In this document: piece after piece, positions 11,008 to 22,772 of the stretch
Numbering within the stretch: position 1 is the first letter of the stretch
Layout of the letters: every line of letters starts with the position of its first letter
NCBI RefSeq assembly: GCF_963678635.1
Contig: NC_087068.1
Coordinates: 56,839,896 to 56,903,895, forward strand
Length of the DNA: 64,000 nt
DNA from: Symsagittifera roscoffensis
Lineage: Eukaryota; Xenacoelomorpha; Acoela; Convolutidae
Direction: 5' to 3'
Notes under the pieces: generated by a model
Database searches by the model: none
What the model was told of the DNA's origin: nothing
The model's input: only the letters and a program-made list of their open reading frames with translations
Translations under genes and position numbers: made by a program

Positions 11008-13590
11008 GAAAAAAAAATAAGACATAGTTATATTTTTGCTGTTTATATAGTAAGGGCTCCTTAATTTATTTGAACACTAATATCTTTTTCACTTTTTGTG
11101 TACAAAGGAAACGAACATCCATGACAAGTTGGACAAACTCACCAAAATAAATGAGCCTACATTTTTTTCAAAAACAAATTCGGTGAAAAAACAACAAAGA
11201 TAGCAGAAAACTTACCAAATTAGATTTCTGAGAAATACTATTCGTGACAGTGAAGTAAGAAAAATTAATGCTCAAACACGACTGTTGTGTATTTTCGAAT
11301 ATCTAAATGGTTATAATTTTTATACTGGTGAACAAAACTGAATTCGACGGTGAGTGACTAATTTTGATAAAATGTAAATATGCATACCAGGGGTATATCA
11401 GTTAAGATCAACAAAAACCGTCCACTTCAGTTTTCATTAAGATAGTGCACAATGCTGATTTAAGATAGCCAAACACAAGAAGAATACCTAACCTGTTTAG
11501 AAAGTGTTTAGAAACTGTTTTTCCAAAATTGAGCTAACTTCAGGCAGAAAACAATTGTTCACAACAGCTCTAACTTTCAACAAATCGAACTACTCAATTT
11601 TTTTGCAAAATTTATATTCACACTTTCTTCATACATTTTTTAAATTCAGTTTTCACTCTCAAATAAAAAAAATTTTTTTTACTGGTAAGTAAATTATGCC
11701 AAATTCAGCGCATGCATTATGCCAAAGCCGGCACTTTTTGGTTTTAAAAGCTTTCTCAAGATAATTTGCAGACTTTTTTCAGATTGTATCAGATGTTGGT
11801 ATTATTTTTCTTACAAATCAGAGGTACACTTCGTAGAAATTTTAGTTTTTGCTAGTTTGAAATTTCAATTTTAAACATTTTAATTTACCTTTCTTGACTG
11901 ATTTCATTTCAGAATAAATTTTTTGTGCGGGATGTTTTTTGTTCAAGCGTAGCTTGTCAAGTCTTCGAACTTTTAAATCAGCAGTTTCAGGCAAAATCCA
12001 AGCATCTAGGATAGTGCGTAGCACACTACGAGCCCAAACTGCACGTTCTGTGCATTGTGAGCAGATTTTGCACCATGCCAAAATCAAATTTGTCGCAAAA
12101 TCCGCAACTTTGCTACTTTTCTTTGATCTTCTTCGTTTTACGGAGTCCACTCGCATTTACGGAATCGAGATCAGTTTGTGGATCAAAAAGTTAATGATAG
12201 GATATTTGTATAGTTAAATTGAGCTGTTGCGGACTCCGCAACTATAAGCGGAATCCGCAAACTGTAAGTGGAACCCGCAAGTTGTAAGTGGAGTCCACAT
12301 TTTGCTTGCGGTTTCCGTTTAAACATATGTTTATTTGTATTATAGCGTCCAAAATTATACCTTTTATTTAGCAGATGATCACCATAAAAATGAATCTCAA
12401 TTACTACATTGATCAACTACCAGTTGAAAACAAAATGTTTGGTCTCAATTCCTGTCTACCTAACTTCGATATCAAATCTTGTCAACTGTGATCTCAATTC
12501 ACTAGAATCGGAGTCTATTAGATCATCAGTATTTGGGATTGATGGAGTCCCAAATACCGACCAGTATTTGGGGTTTATGCAATCCCAAATACTGACCTAA
12601 ATCGGCAATATGTTGTGCGTTGTGTTTCCAAACACTCTCAGGCCAATGACTACAAATATCGAATTTATTCGGCGTTATGCTTCCAAAATCAGTATATGGG
12701 ATTGACACAATCCCAAATACTGACCTAATAGGCAAATATTGAAATTATTTCATGTTGTGTTTCCAAAAAACTAAGAGGTGACATCTACCGACTTAGTCAA
12801 CAAATGTTTTGAGATTTGTTCGTGGATTCCGCTGACAATGGTTAAATCTTTGTCTCTAAAATCCGCAGTGCTATAGATAAGAAGTCTAGCTTAAGCTTTT
12901 AAATGTTGAGATGGAAGTTCAGTAAAAAAATTCCGAATCCACGTACAGTTTACGGAATCCGCTTACAATTGCAGATTCCACTTACATTTGCGGATTCCAC
13001 TTACAATTTGTGGAATCCACTTAGAATTGCGGAATCCAGAACAACTAGCTATATTCGCTTGTTGCGGAGTCCGCAGCACAACAAATGTGTACAGTTTTTT
13101 AAGTGGAATTTACTTACTTTTAAAAACATGTTTAAAGGTTTGTCTATTGAATCCAGGAACATACCTACACAAAATTGTGCACCTATCCAGTGCACAGTTT
13201 GGCCTCTTAATGCACATATGCTTGAAAAAACGTAGATTCCGAGTTGGATCACTGCTACTTTTTTTGGTTTTTGGTCTGAGTATGAAAAACCACCACAAGT
13301 TTATAATGTTCTTATTCTTCATAAAAGTTGGAGCAAAACTGTAACAAATCTGCTGGTTTTTGTTTGGGGCTCGTTTTTTATTAAAAACTTTCGTTCGCAA
13401 GCAAATTAATGCGCGAAGTGACAGTTTTCCTGTAGGTAAAGTAAGATCAGGTTCAATTTTCTTGATTTTTCTAGTCAATTACCCTCCCGAAAATAAAAAA
13501 CGTCACGTTTCAGAACTGATAAAATCTATTAAAAATAAATTTGATTTGAAAATTGTTAGGCTAATTACTTTGAAAAATTATCACTCCTTC
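11008..13590. repeat. Diverged direct repeat A, left of the retroelement
   Basis: Matches 34490-36560 in the same orientation. Shared landmarks are the TGTTTATATAG...CTTTTTCACTTTTTG stretch (11038/34520), ATACTATTCGTGACAGT (11236/34747), the GCAAAATCCAAGCA site (11991/35881), AAAACGTAGATTC followed by GGTCTGAGTATGAAAAACCA, and TGTTTGGGGCTCG. Copy A contains the 1187-bp transposon at 12026-13212 that copy B lacks. Copy B has extra sequence near 35215-35300, 35460-35690 and 36240-36480. No intact coding frame is visible. Confidence 0.88.
12026..13212. mobile_element. DNA transposon, GCGGATTCCGC-array family, copy 1
   Basis: 1187 bp between direct CACA copies (12022-12025 and 13213-13216). The corresponding empty site near 35915 has a single CACA (TAGCACATTTATTTGG). 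Terminal inverted repeats read GCCCAAACTGCACG on the left and GTGCACAGTTTGGCC on the right. Inside are arrays of GCGGAATCCGC/GCGGATTCCGC variants near both ends (about 12080-12310 and 12820-13080). The middle holds CTCAATTCCTG-type repeats and CCCAAATACTGACC repeats (about 12430-12725). No transposase is recognisable, so it is a non-autonomous element. Short frames in it on both strands are shadows of repeat sequence. Confidence 0.88.
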
Positions 13591-14116
13591 TGAGCAAAAC
13601 AAAAACATAAAAATTTACTTTTTCGTTGTGAGCGATACATGAAAACCTGAAGAAGCCGAAATAATTTTTGCACAAGTTATGCGAAAAAATCAAAAAAGGA
13701 ACATATTGCAAAGCAGAATTCTTAATAATACGAGTAACAAAAGAAATTGTAGAGATAAGAACGGTTGTTTAATTTAGAAAAAAAATCAGTTAATTGGAAA
13801 AGAAGGCGACAAAATTAAGCAGACGAGCAATAATTAGACGATTTATTTCCCCACATAAATAATTTTCAAACTTTCACGAAGCGAAAAAATCAGATTAAAA
13901 CGTATGGTACCACTAGAACAAGTGAAGAGAAACCTCAAAGCTGTTAAGTTTTCACAATGAAGCAAGTTCACATTTTCACAGATTTGCAAAAATTGTAGGT
14001 GGAAAACATTATTATCCGCGGTTACAAGTCACCTGTTTTTGCAAGTAAAAAGAATGGGTTATTTCAGATATAGATTCAGATCTGAAACATATTTTTATAA
14101 TCATTCTGGATTGGAA
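13591..14116. other. Intergenic left of the retroelement
   Basis: AT-rich sequence. A small imperfect inverted repeat (CAGATATAGATTCAGATCTG) lies near 14065. If the retroelement has a longer left LTR, part of it would lie here, but it does not match the right flank. Confidence 0.4.
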
Positions 14117-14228
14117 CCAGATCTAAGCTACATTTTATTATTGTTTATAAATTAGATATTTTATCACTATAAAATATTTAATACTAACCAATCATGCTCC
14201 ATCTAACTAACAACCCACTTATTTGTAA
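14117..14228 (+). repeat. Terminal direct repeat, left
   Basis: 112 bp from CCAGATCTAAGCTACATTTT to CTTATTTGTAA, matching 33245-33356 with about a dozen differences. Upstream sequence does not match the right copy, and downstream the gag leader begins. It is probably a remnant of the left LTR, truncated or partly deleted. No canonical tRNA primer-binding site is visible beside it. Confidence 0.75.
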
Positions 14229-14296
14229 AAGAAACAGTAATATACAACAGCAAATAAACAAACTAAAAGAAACAGTAAATAAAAACTACCCAGTCC

Positions 14297-17200
14297 ATGA
14301 TCAAATATATTTTTTCGACTCAGAAGCCACTTCACATTCATCAAAACAAGGAAAAGAAGAATAAAAAAATATACAAAAATAAACCAGTACGTCTATACAA
14401 TTGGAATCAACCAATCAGACAAATTGAACATTACGCACTAACAGTCATAAAACGAAAAAATGAGCCAAGGTTAAAGTGACAAAGTGACGAAAGTCCAGAC
14501 GAAAACTCAGTTTTTCCATTTCTCATCAATTCACTCACTGATGATAGAGGACAAGTACAATTTTGCAATAATCTAATCGCAAATTTATTCGAACAAGGAA
14601 TTAGCCCATGTAAAGCAGAATTCCCAGAAATAAAAATCAAAAAGACAAATTGCCGATCATTATTTTGAAAGCATATGTAACCTAACACAACAAAATGGAA
14701 TTTACACCATAGAACTCAGTACAGTAAGTAAATTTCATGGTAAATATGTTATTCAAACAGACGACATCGACATAGAATTTCCAAAAGTATTCACAGAATA
14801 CATTAAAAACATACAACATCAAAATTCACAAAGAGCAAATTCAATATTTACTAACGATGTTTTTGCAATAATATATAGTTATCTATCCATACTAGAAAAG
14901 ACAGAAACCCAAATTACGTCACCAGTTCAAACATCAAGACACACGAATGTAAGAAATGAAATTGCAGCATTCTCAGCATTTTTAAACACAATCCGTGAAA
15001 AATTTTCAAGTAATGAAGTCTCACAAAATGTTAAACACGATTTACAAGTAATTTTAGCATGGTTTATAAATTGACTATTTTACACATAATTTTGATTTAA
15101 TTGCACACGCAAGAAAAAAGTTTAGACCTCAAAGTACTGATAATGACCCTGTCATTGCAGAACAATCAGATTATATTTTCGACACTGATTGGTCTCATCC
15201 ACTATTCCTGAACATCCCAATAGACGTCTCAAGTCAGGCAATCAGTACAAAATCTATTCATAAAAACTATGTAATTGTATTTCCACTTACAATAGATGCA
15301 ACACCTTTGAACTATAATTCATTCCTACCCGATAGAAGACAAAATAACAGTTTAAACTCAACTATTGTACAACAGGAAAATCTAAATGGAGCTAGAAATC
15401 TTACACAACAGGATATTCAAACACCGTCACATTTTATAAATGAAGAAATAGTTGAAACAATAGTAACAACACACAACAAAATATTTTACCAATACATCCA
15501 AAACCTTACAATGCCAAAACCTAAAAATCCAAGGTTACCACAAGTAACATTGCAATCTACGGTTAAACCCTCGGTTGCTCCAAAATATTCACATATGGAT
15601 TATCAGACATATAGACCAATGACAAAACCATTAAAAACAAGGAAAACATTCACAAAAATTAATTTTGCCGATGACAATTATAATTATGTCAATCCATCAC
15701 AAACAACTCATCCCTTCCGAATAATTACGCAAAATCATTTATTCTCACAAAAATCAATTTTTCTAAATACATCAGCAAATTCAGTAGTTTCCATGACTAC
15801 CCACATTCCTTACAGGATCGGAGCAAAAATTACCCATTTTTCCAACAAAAGAGAAATAAACAACAAACACCCTATTATACAAACTTTTTATCATCAGATG
15901 ATGACGAATATTATCAACCAGATATTTTCGCACCATATACACAAGAATATCGTGTACAAAAACCTCGACAACATCAAGCATCTCAAAACATGAAAACTTA
16001 CCCACAAAACCCAGCTAATGTGCAAAGCTACCAACCATTGCACATGCAAAACCCGACTAGTACACAATCCTATCAACCAGCACAATCACAAAACCCGGTC
16101 AGTATGCATTCCTACAAACCAACACAAATGCAAATTGAAGTACCCTTACCATATTATTTACAACAACATGAAATAACAAAAAACCAACTTACAAACTTTT
16201 CACAAAAATCCAACGTTACCACGTAACATTGCAATCTACGGTTAAACCCTCGGTTGCTCCAAAATATTCACATATGGATTATAAGACATATAGACCAATG
16301 ACAAAACCATTAAAAACAAGGAAAACATTCATAAAAATTAATTTTGCCGAACATAATTATAATTATGTCAATCCATCACAAACAACTCATCCCTTCCGAA
16401 TAATTACGCAAAATCATTTATTCTCACAAAAATCAAATTTTCAAATACATCAACAAATTCAGTAGTTTCCATGACTACCCACATCCCTCACAGGATCAGA
16501 GTAAAAATTACCCATTTTTCAACAAATTAGAAATAAACAACAAACACCCTATTATACAAACTTTTTATCATCAGATGATGACGAATATTATCAACCAGAT
16601 ATTTTTGCACCATATACACAAGAATATCGTGTACAAAAACCTCTACAACATCAAGCATCTCAAAACATGAAAACTTACCCACAAAACCCAGCTAATGTGC
16701 AAAGCTACCAACCATTGCACATGCAAAACCCGACTAGTACACAATCCTATCAACCAGCACAATCACAAAACCCGGTCAGTATGCATTCCTACCAACCAAC
16801 ACAAAAGCAAATTGAAATACCCTTACCATATTATTTACAACAACATGAAATAACAAAAAACCAACTTACAAACTTTTCACAAAAAAACCAACTTACAAAC
16901 TTTTCACAAATATCAAATGCCGCAGAATCACTACAAAGACAATGAATCCATACCTAATGGGTGGATCATCAATAACATCAAATAAACCATTGATGGTATT
17001 TACAGGCACAGACCCTGAATATTCTGTAGAGGATTACTTAAATGCAGTCACAGCAAAATTGTTTTTAAATATAGGACCTGAACCAATTAATACAACACTC
17101 CACCAAAATTAGACACATAGACGCACAGCGTGAACACAATTAGCACTTGATGGCGCAGCTCAAAAGTGGTTTTAAGTTTTGCCTATAGACATAAAATCAG

Positions 17201-17964
17201 GTTGGAAAAGATTCACATAAGAATTTTCATAAATGTTTGATTCTGAAAGAAACAAACAACATCAAAGAGATTTATGTAATGAAGTTTGCAGACTACCAAA
17301 CGAAACAATTATTTAATTGGCAGTTAGAATCGAAACACTAGTTCGAAAATCATATTCGCTTAACACACATGATTATAAAAACACGAAAATGACAGAAATT
17401 TTAATGATGACCTTAACACCTCAATTAAGGAAAATAGCTATAAAAAAGAGAGCATCTCATCCTTCCTCAATTCGAGAACCAGACTTGGATTTTCGAAAAT
17501 TAGTAGATAAACTAGAACCAGCAGAAATCACAATGAAACTCGAAGAAACGGAAAATCTCAAACTACAATATGTTAATAGAATCGAAACAAATACAACACA
17601 TATAAACAACATACAAGATTCAGATGCAGATCTATCTGAAAAAATCACCTACATTTTAAACATATATGCGAAAAATCCAAATTTCAAAGGTAAATCATCT
17701 TTCAAAAAACGGTGTAATTATTGCCGAAGATACGGACGCAGCATTGCCGAATGTAGACAAAAGAAACAAGATAACCAGAACAAACAACAAAAGTACAAAG
17801 AACCAAATAAATCATTCTACCAATATATGAAAAAAGACCAAAACCTACCAAACAAAAATATTCATAGTATTAACAGCTCTGGAAAACCACTTCCGAATAA
17901 TTCAAATTATCCAAGAAACCAATCACCTTATAACTCTATTTATAGAGGTAGGTCACCATATTAA
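14297..17964 (+). pseudogene. gag-like region: N-terminal part, Gln/Pro repeats, capsid, degenerate zinc knuckle
   Basis: Coding blocks in shifting frames. About 14300-15990 is a leader/N-terminal portion with stops near 15073-15090. The segment at 15541-16220 is followed by a 679-bp direct duplicate (16220-16899) that shifts the frame. Both copies encode Gln/Pro/Ser-rich repeats ending in SYQP. From 16944 a capsid-like domain begins with FTGTDPEYSVEDYLNAV, a typical gypsy gag opening, followed by several stops between 17109 and 17315. The C-terminal frame 17317-17964 is open for 215 codons. It includes CNYCRRYGRSIAECRQKK near residue 137, a CX2CX4HX4C knuckle in which the His is Arg (CGC, one transition from CAC). 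Gag builds the particle and the knuckle binds RNA; this copy cannot make either intact. Confidence 0.82.
15541..16899 (+). repeat. 679-bp tandem duplication inside gag
   Basis: TGCAATCTACGGTTAAACCC occurs at 15551 and 16230, and the two units stay closely similar to about 16220/16899. The offset of 679 is not a multiple of three, so the duplication breaks the frame. A further 27-bp (9-codon) duplication of CCAACTTACAAACTTTTCAC occurs at 16861 and 16888. Confidence 0.92.
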
Positions 17965-18838
17965 AGCAATTCACGAAATTTCTCAAAATAATCGATATCG
18001 AAATAACTATTCACGATCGAATTTGAACAGAAGAGAATATTCATTTGCTACCAGTTCCCAGTCAAACCCTAGGAATAGACACTATTCAAACGATAGATCA
18101 CGAAATTCATCATACAATGGTAACAGAAACTATTCTAACAATAGAAATAGAAGCTATTCAAATAATCGAAATCAGTATTATCAAAACAACAGATCAAGAA
18201 AAAATTCATACAACAGATCAAATTATCAAAGACCCAATGATAATTACGATCAAAATAGATCACGAAACAATTCACAAAATAGAAATTCAAACTATAACAA
18301 TCAACAAGGAAATTATTCCCAATATCCTCATAGGAATAATAACCGTTACCCCGATTCCCAACACAGTTATAGAAGCAACACACCGAAACATCAAAAACAA
18401 ATTAATCAAGTACAAACAACTGAAGAAACAACTTCAGACCCCCTTGGTATCGATGATACAGAAAGTACTGAATTACAATTAAATCACATTAATTAAGAAT
18501 CCACAGACAGTGAAAGTGATACAGGTAATACCATCTTAGTTAATATGATAACCGTTGAAAATTACTACGAACCTATCATATATGAACAACCCTTCAATTC
18601 ACACTTTTACGAAAATCAATCGGAATTTCTTCAAGATTATTACACTAGACCTATTAGTAATAATGTACCAGTTACACAAGAAGTAAATGAAGATAACACT
18701 GCAATTAAACCCGAAAAAGACGAAGTACAATGCTCAAGTACAAACCACATTTATCAAAATATACAAAAAGAATTACCAAGAGAAAAAATTTGGACAATTC
18801 CATTTCTCTTAGAAATTCCAAAAAGTAAAGAATTTTAA
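17965..18838 (+). pseudogene. Basic Asn/Arg-rich nucleocapsid-like tail and Gag-protease connector
   Basis: Frames 18023-18496 and 18545-18838. The first is 157 codons dominated by imperfect repeats of the type NNRNRSYSNNRNQYYQNN, basic and disordered, as expected of an RNA-binding nucleocapsid tail. It then becomes acidic (TTEETTSDPLGIDDTES). The second is an acidic linker ending in WTIPFLLEIPKSKEF followed by a stop just before the protease. An overlapping frame at 18045-18482 is a shadow. In an intact element this would be one polyprotein with the protease. Confidence 0.7.
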
Positions 18839-19287
18839 CCACCAGACCTTGAAATAGATTTTTTAATCGACTCAGGAGCAGAATCAAATATTATCAATAT
18901 CCCCACTTGGAATGAAATTGAAACAATACACCCAAACTTAAAACCTATGAAACAGCCAGTAAATTAGCAACAGCACAAGGCTCGACATTAATAAATTATG
19001 GAAAAATCCAACTTTTCCTTGTTCCCACCAGAAGAATGGAATAAAACAAAATCCATAACAAACCATTTATGCAAACATTCCACATAACAGATATAAAAGA
19101 CATTATCATTGGCATACCGTTTATAACTAAATATTTTGCCACAATAAAATTTTTAAATAGTAAAATCCATATAAAAGACAAGTACACAAGAATGAAGAAC
19201 ACAGCCTTAACATTCTTTCAAACATTAAACAAACAACCACCATTTTTCTCAAAATTTTACCCTATATACAATCAGGAGCGAAAATAA
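18839..19287 (+). pseudogene. Retroviral-type aspartic protease, broken
   Basis: At 18851 the translation reads EIDFLIDSGAESNIINIP. This contains the catalytic DSGA of retropepsin-like aspartic proteases, which cleave the Gag-Pol polyprotein as dimers. Downstream in another frame (19069-19287) is DIKDIIIGIPFITKYFATI, matching the hydrophobic-hydrophobic-Gly motif near the C terminus of such proteases, followed by a variable tail. A stop precedes the domain (18836-18838), another occurs near 18964, and the frame changes around 18960-19070. The fold is recognisable but the copy is dead. Confidence 0.8.
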
Positions 19288-19378
19288 ATACCTGAAACCA
19301 CTATCAGGAAATGTATACAACTTTTCAATCAAACAAGTTCAACAGTATGATGAAAACCAAAACAAACAACATCTTTTT

Positions 19379-19741
19379 ATGTCAGACTTTGAATTTAAAC
19401 CTATTCACAAATTTTTCAAAATTACGATCTCATCCATAAAACATTCGAAAAACACGAAATCCGACATCATTTCATTACACGTGTATAACAATACACCATA
19501 TCAGGTAACCTTAACCTTTGGACTTTTAGGATATTGTGAAACAAATGCTACAATATCACCTACAAATGAAGTAGCCTACCGCGTTTATAATATAATCAAA
19601 TTTTTAGATATTTGCCAATCAACAATTCTTGACGAAGAATTATCCATAAATAATATAATAAGTAATGAAAAAAGAAGCACAGATTACTTCACAAAAACAC
19701 CATATTTTAAACCAACGTTTAAAATATCAGATTATACATAA
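19379..19741 (+). pseudogene. Protease-RT connector region
   Basis: A 120-codon frame between the protease and RT without a catalytic motif. Central hydrophobic and Tyr/Thr-rich segments (NNTPYQVTLTFGLLGYCE) suggest a folded spacer domain of Pol. It ends with a stop 12 bases before the next RT-linked frame. I do not recognise it outside this position. Confidence 0.5.
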
Positions 19742-19753
19742 GAACAACAAAAA

Positions 19754-20713
19754 TTGTTAACAATGTTTAGTTTTCAACACTCTCAAATAACACAAAACGA
19801 ATTCGATATATTAGCCAAACTACTATTAAAATATCCAACAGTTAATGCAACATCAAGATTTGATGTTGGAAAAGTTAGTTCACCACTACATTTACCTTAC
19901 GCAATTTTCAAAAAACAAAGAGCAACTAAAGTACCAAAACACTTACATGATTAAGTAAACAGACTACTTGACATCTTAGAACCTGACGCAATTTTCAAAA
20001 AACAAAGAGCAAGTAAAGTACCAAAACACTTACATGATTAAGTAAACAGACTACTTGACATCTTAGAACAATATGAAATTATGTCCACAGTAAATAAAAA
20101 AGAACAACCAAAAGGTAACACCTTTATAAACCCAGTTATCATCCTAGCAAAAGGAGAATCACTAAAAATAGTTCTAGACGCTAGATATCTCAATTCACTA
20201 ATTGAGGATTCCAAATGCAATTGGCCTATTGAACCCATTCAAGTAATTCTAACAAAGATAAATGGTAAACTTTTCACAACTGCAGATATGAATCGTGCAT
20301 ACAATCAAATGCCATTAGATGAACAATCACGACGGTTAACACAATTCGTTATTGGAAATCAACAATACGAATTCAATAGATTATTCTATGGAAAATCCAT
20401 AGGACCAGCAGCTTTTTCAGCTTTTATGATAAAAATTTTTAGACCACTTATACTCAAGAAAAATGCAATCACATATTTAGACGATGTTTTCATGCAACCA
20501 CAAACTAAAGATGAAATGTTTATAATTTTAGAACAGTATCATCAAATACTCAAAAACGAAAACATGAAAGCAGCCCCGGACAAATCACATTTTTTCCTAA
20601 CACGCGTAAAGTTTCTTGGACACAAAATTGAAAGGAACCTTATCACTCCATTAAAATCCCGCATAGACGCAATTCAAAAACTTCAGCCACCCACAAATAA
20701 AACAAAATCCTAG
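19754..20713 (+). pseudogene. Ty3/gypsy reverse transcriptase
   Basis: The N-terminal lead-in (19754-19954) ends at a TAA. An 87-bp in-frame duplication (about 19898-19984 and 19985-20071) repeats both the lead-in and that TAA. The main block 20081-20713 is open for 210 codons and shows successive RT motifs: NPVIILAKGESLKIVLDARYLN, FTTADMNRAYNQMPL (catalytic Asp), RLTQFVIGNQQYEFNRLFYG, GPAAFSAFM, the YLDDVF active-site box (near 20478) and FLGHKIE. In a live element this enzyme copies the element RNA into DNA. The catalytic aspartates are intact here, so this is the best-preserved part of Pol, but it is isolated by stops on both sides. Confidence 0.93.
19898..20071 (+). repeat. 87-bp in-frame tandem duplication with a shared stop
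   Basis: GTACCAAAACACTTACATGATTAAG occurs at 19931 and 20018. Units of 87 bp (29 codons) keep the frame, and both carry TAA in the same codon. Confidence 0.92.
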
Positions 20714-20730
20714 ATAAATATGTATACAAA

Positions 20731-21459
20731 ATGCAATTATACTTAAGACCTTTCTATAACATCCTTAGACAGCAAAATGTTTTTGAATGGACTACCGAAC
20801 CTCAAACACGATTTGAAGAAATTCAAAAAACTTTTTTCAGAACAAATCTCAAATACAATCCCAGATCCAAATCAACCATTTTACGCAATTTGCGATGCTT
20901 CAAATTTTGGCACTGGCGCAGCATTACACAATCACACAGTGGAACAAACAAAATGAATCTTAAATCAGCAAACTCTCGCTTATTTACACAAGCTGAACTA
21001 CAACTCTCTACTCTTATGAGAGAATGCACAGCTATAATATATACACTTACAGAATATGAGTTTCTTATACTTGGATCAAAACATCCAACAGTTCTATTTA
21101 CAGATCACAAAGCAAATATATTTCTTTTCACACAAAAATCAAATCCAAACCATAACGTTTACAGATTTCAATTAATTCTAATGAAATTCCCAAACCTACA
21201 TATAGTTCGGACAGCAGGAAAAAACCTTGCACTACCAGATACACTAAGTAGAAATACACCAGCTGAACTACCTACACGAAAAACTACAGTTGAAATACCA
21301 CAAAATATTAAATTTTACCTTGTAAAAAATGAAACATCACCACAATTAGAATGTAAATACGCAGTAAAAACCGATATAGATCAATCACAAATAAACAATT
21401 TGCAATGTTTCCCACTTTATTTAGTTTGTCAAAATAATCACTATGAAGTTGATTTATAA
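20731..21459 (+). pseudogene. RT thumb/connection and RNase H domain
   Basis: Begins MQLYLRPFYNIL, typical of the gypsy RT connection. At about 20880-20935 the first RNase H strand (AICDASNFGTGAAL) is encoded in another frame, so a frameshift has occurred. The main frame then continues with LFTQAELQLSTLMRECTAII (the ELE-type acidic region), LFTDHKANIFLF, and ends with GKNLALPDTLSRNTP, the usual C-terminal RNase H landmark. It degrades the RNA strand during reverse transcription in intact elements. A variable linker to integrase follows, with a stop at 21457-21459. Confidence 0.88.
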
Positions 21460-21479
21460 GGTACATCCACATTTGAACC

Positions 21480-22772
21480 AATCCCATATTCACATTGGAT
21501 AAAGAATAAGACCCAACAAAAGATAATCAAACAACAACCACACAAAACCGATCCTTTCCCATTAATAGAAAAAGAAAATTTAACTGGCATTATAAATTTA
21601 TCAGGACTACCAACAAATGGTTTTAAATACACAGTAAATCAAAATTTTAACCCTCATGAACCACTCAACACAATTCCCCTATCAAAATTAGAAGTCGATA
21701 ATATTTTTCTACTACCAACCGAAACAATTACACTACAATTACTACAAAAATACCAAAACTTTGACCCTGTTATTAGACAACTCAAATCATAACACAAATA
21801 TATAACAAAACCAGCAAAAGCTGATACAACAATTTTAGGAAATAAAACACTCCTCAGATACTTCAGAAAATTCAATAACACTACTATAAATGAAAGCACA
21901 GATCTTTTAGAATATCAAACATCTGATTTTAAAGTACCCTGTCTTCACCTAAGTATGATGTTGATAGCATTCAACATATCACACACACACAACATACAAA
22001 AAGACACTCAGGATGAGAAAAGACATACACAAATTTTACACCAAATGTTACTTCCCAAATGCACCAATCTGGATTGAAAAATTATGCAACGATTGCATAA
22101 TATGTCAATTAAATAAACCTTATCCCAATCAAAAACAATTAGCGCAGAAACAAGATTTAAAGGACAAAGTCGATATTTCAATCATAGAATTTCATTTGAC
22201 ACAAAAGGACCAATTTCACCATCCTCCGAAGGAAATTCTGATATTATGGACATTGTTGATGCATTAACGCACTACGTAGCACTCAACCCAGTACCACATT
22301 GTAATGTTTATTACGCATATACAACACTTTACGAACATTGGATAGCTAAATTCGGACTACCCGAAATACTAGTCACCGATAACGGCGCAGAATTGATAAA
22401 AAATGAAATCATCACACTATGCCACTTATATAATATCAAACATAAACCACGTACATCTCATGCACCATGGACAGATGGATTAGTCGATGGTATGAACCGT
22501 TCATCCCAACAAAGAAATTGTTACAAAGGCAAAATATAAACAACCAAATTAATTCACTCTTTATGCCAGCCACAGATTTAAAAATTGGAACTATTGTTTT
22601 AATACCCAATTTCAATACACAAAAAGGAATCTCCAAAAAAATACAATCACTTCGAAAAGGAACATACCAAATAATTGATAAACCTACTGAAGTAACATAC
22701 AAACTTACTGACTCCAGTAAGAAAATTGTTCAACACCGCAACAACCTGTTACCTTATTATCCAAAAGAATGA
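21480..22772 (+). pseudogene. Integrase with mutated active site and internal deletion
   Basis: Linker to about 21990, then an HHCC-type zinc module region (CNDCIICQLNKPYPNQK, 22087-22140). The catalytic core is split over two frames, with the Asp at DIVDALTHYVAL (near 22250) and at VTDNGAELI (near 22375). The position normally holding the catalytic Glu reads TDGLVDGMNRS, so it is Asp. Shortly after this (about 22500) the sequence jumps into LKIGTIVLIPNFN and a GPY/F-like module (RKGTYQIIDKPTEVTYKL, about 22650-22710). The core-to-GPY/F spacing looks much too short, implying an internal deletion. Integrase inserts the cDNA into the host genome; this one could not. Confidence 0.88.

Noticed and set aside
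13110-13478. 122-codon minus-strand and 118-codon plus-strand frames
   Set aside because: They overlap on opposite strands and cross the transposon border at 13212, so neither predates the insertion.
14000-14130. Canonical primer-binding site or left LTR boundary
   Set aside because: TGGAACCAGATCT does not match the 3' end pattern of any tRNA, and upstream sequence does not match the right flank.
18045-18482. 145-codon Ile/Thr-rich frame
   Set aside because: Shadow of the Asn/Arg-rich nucleocapsid-like frame at 18023-18496.
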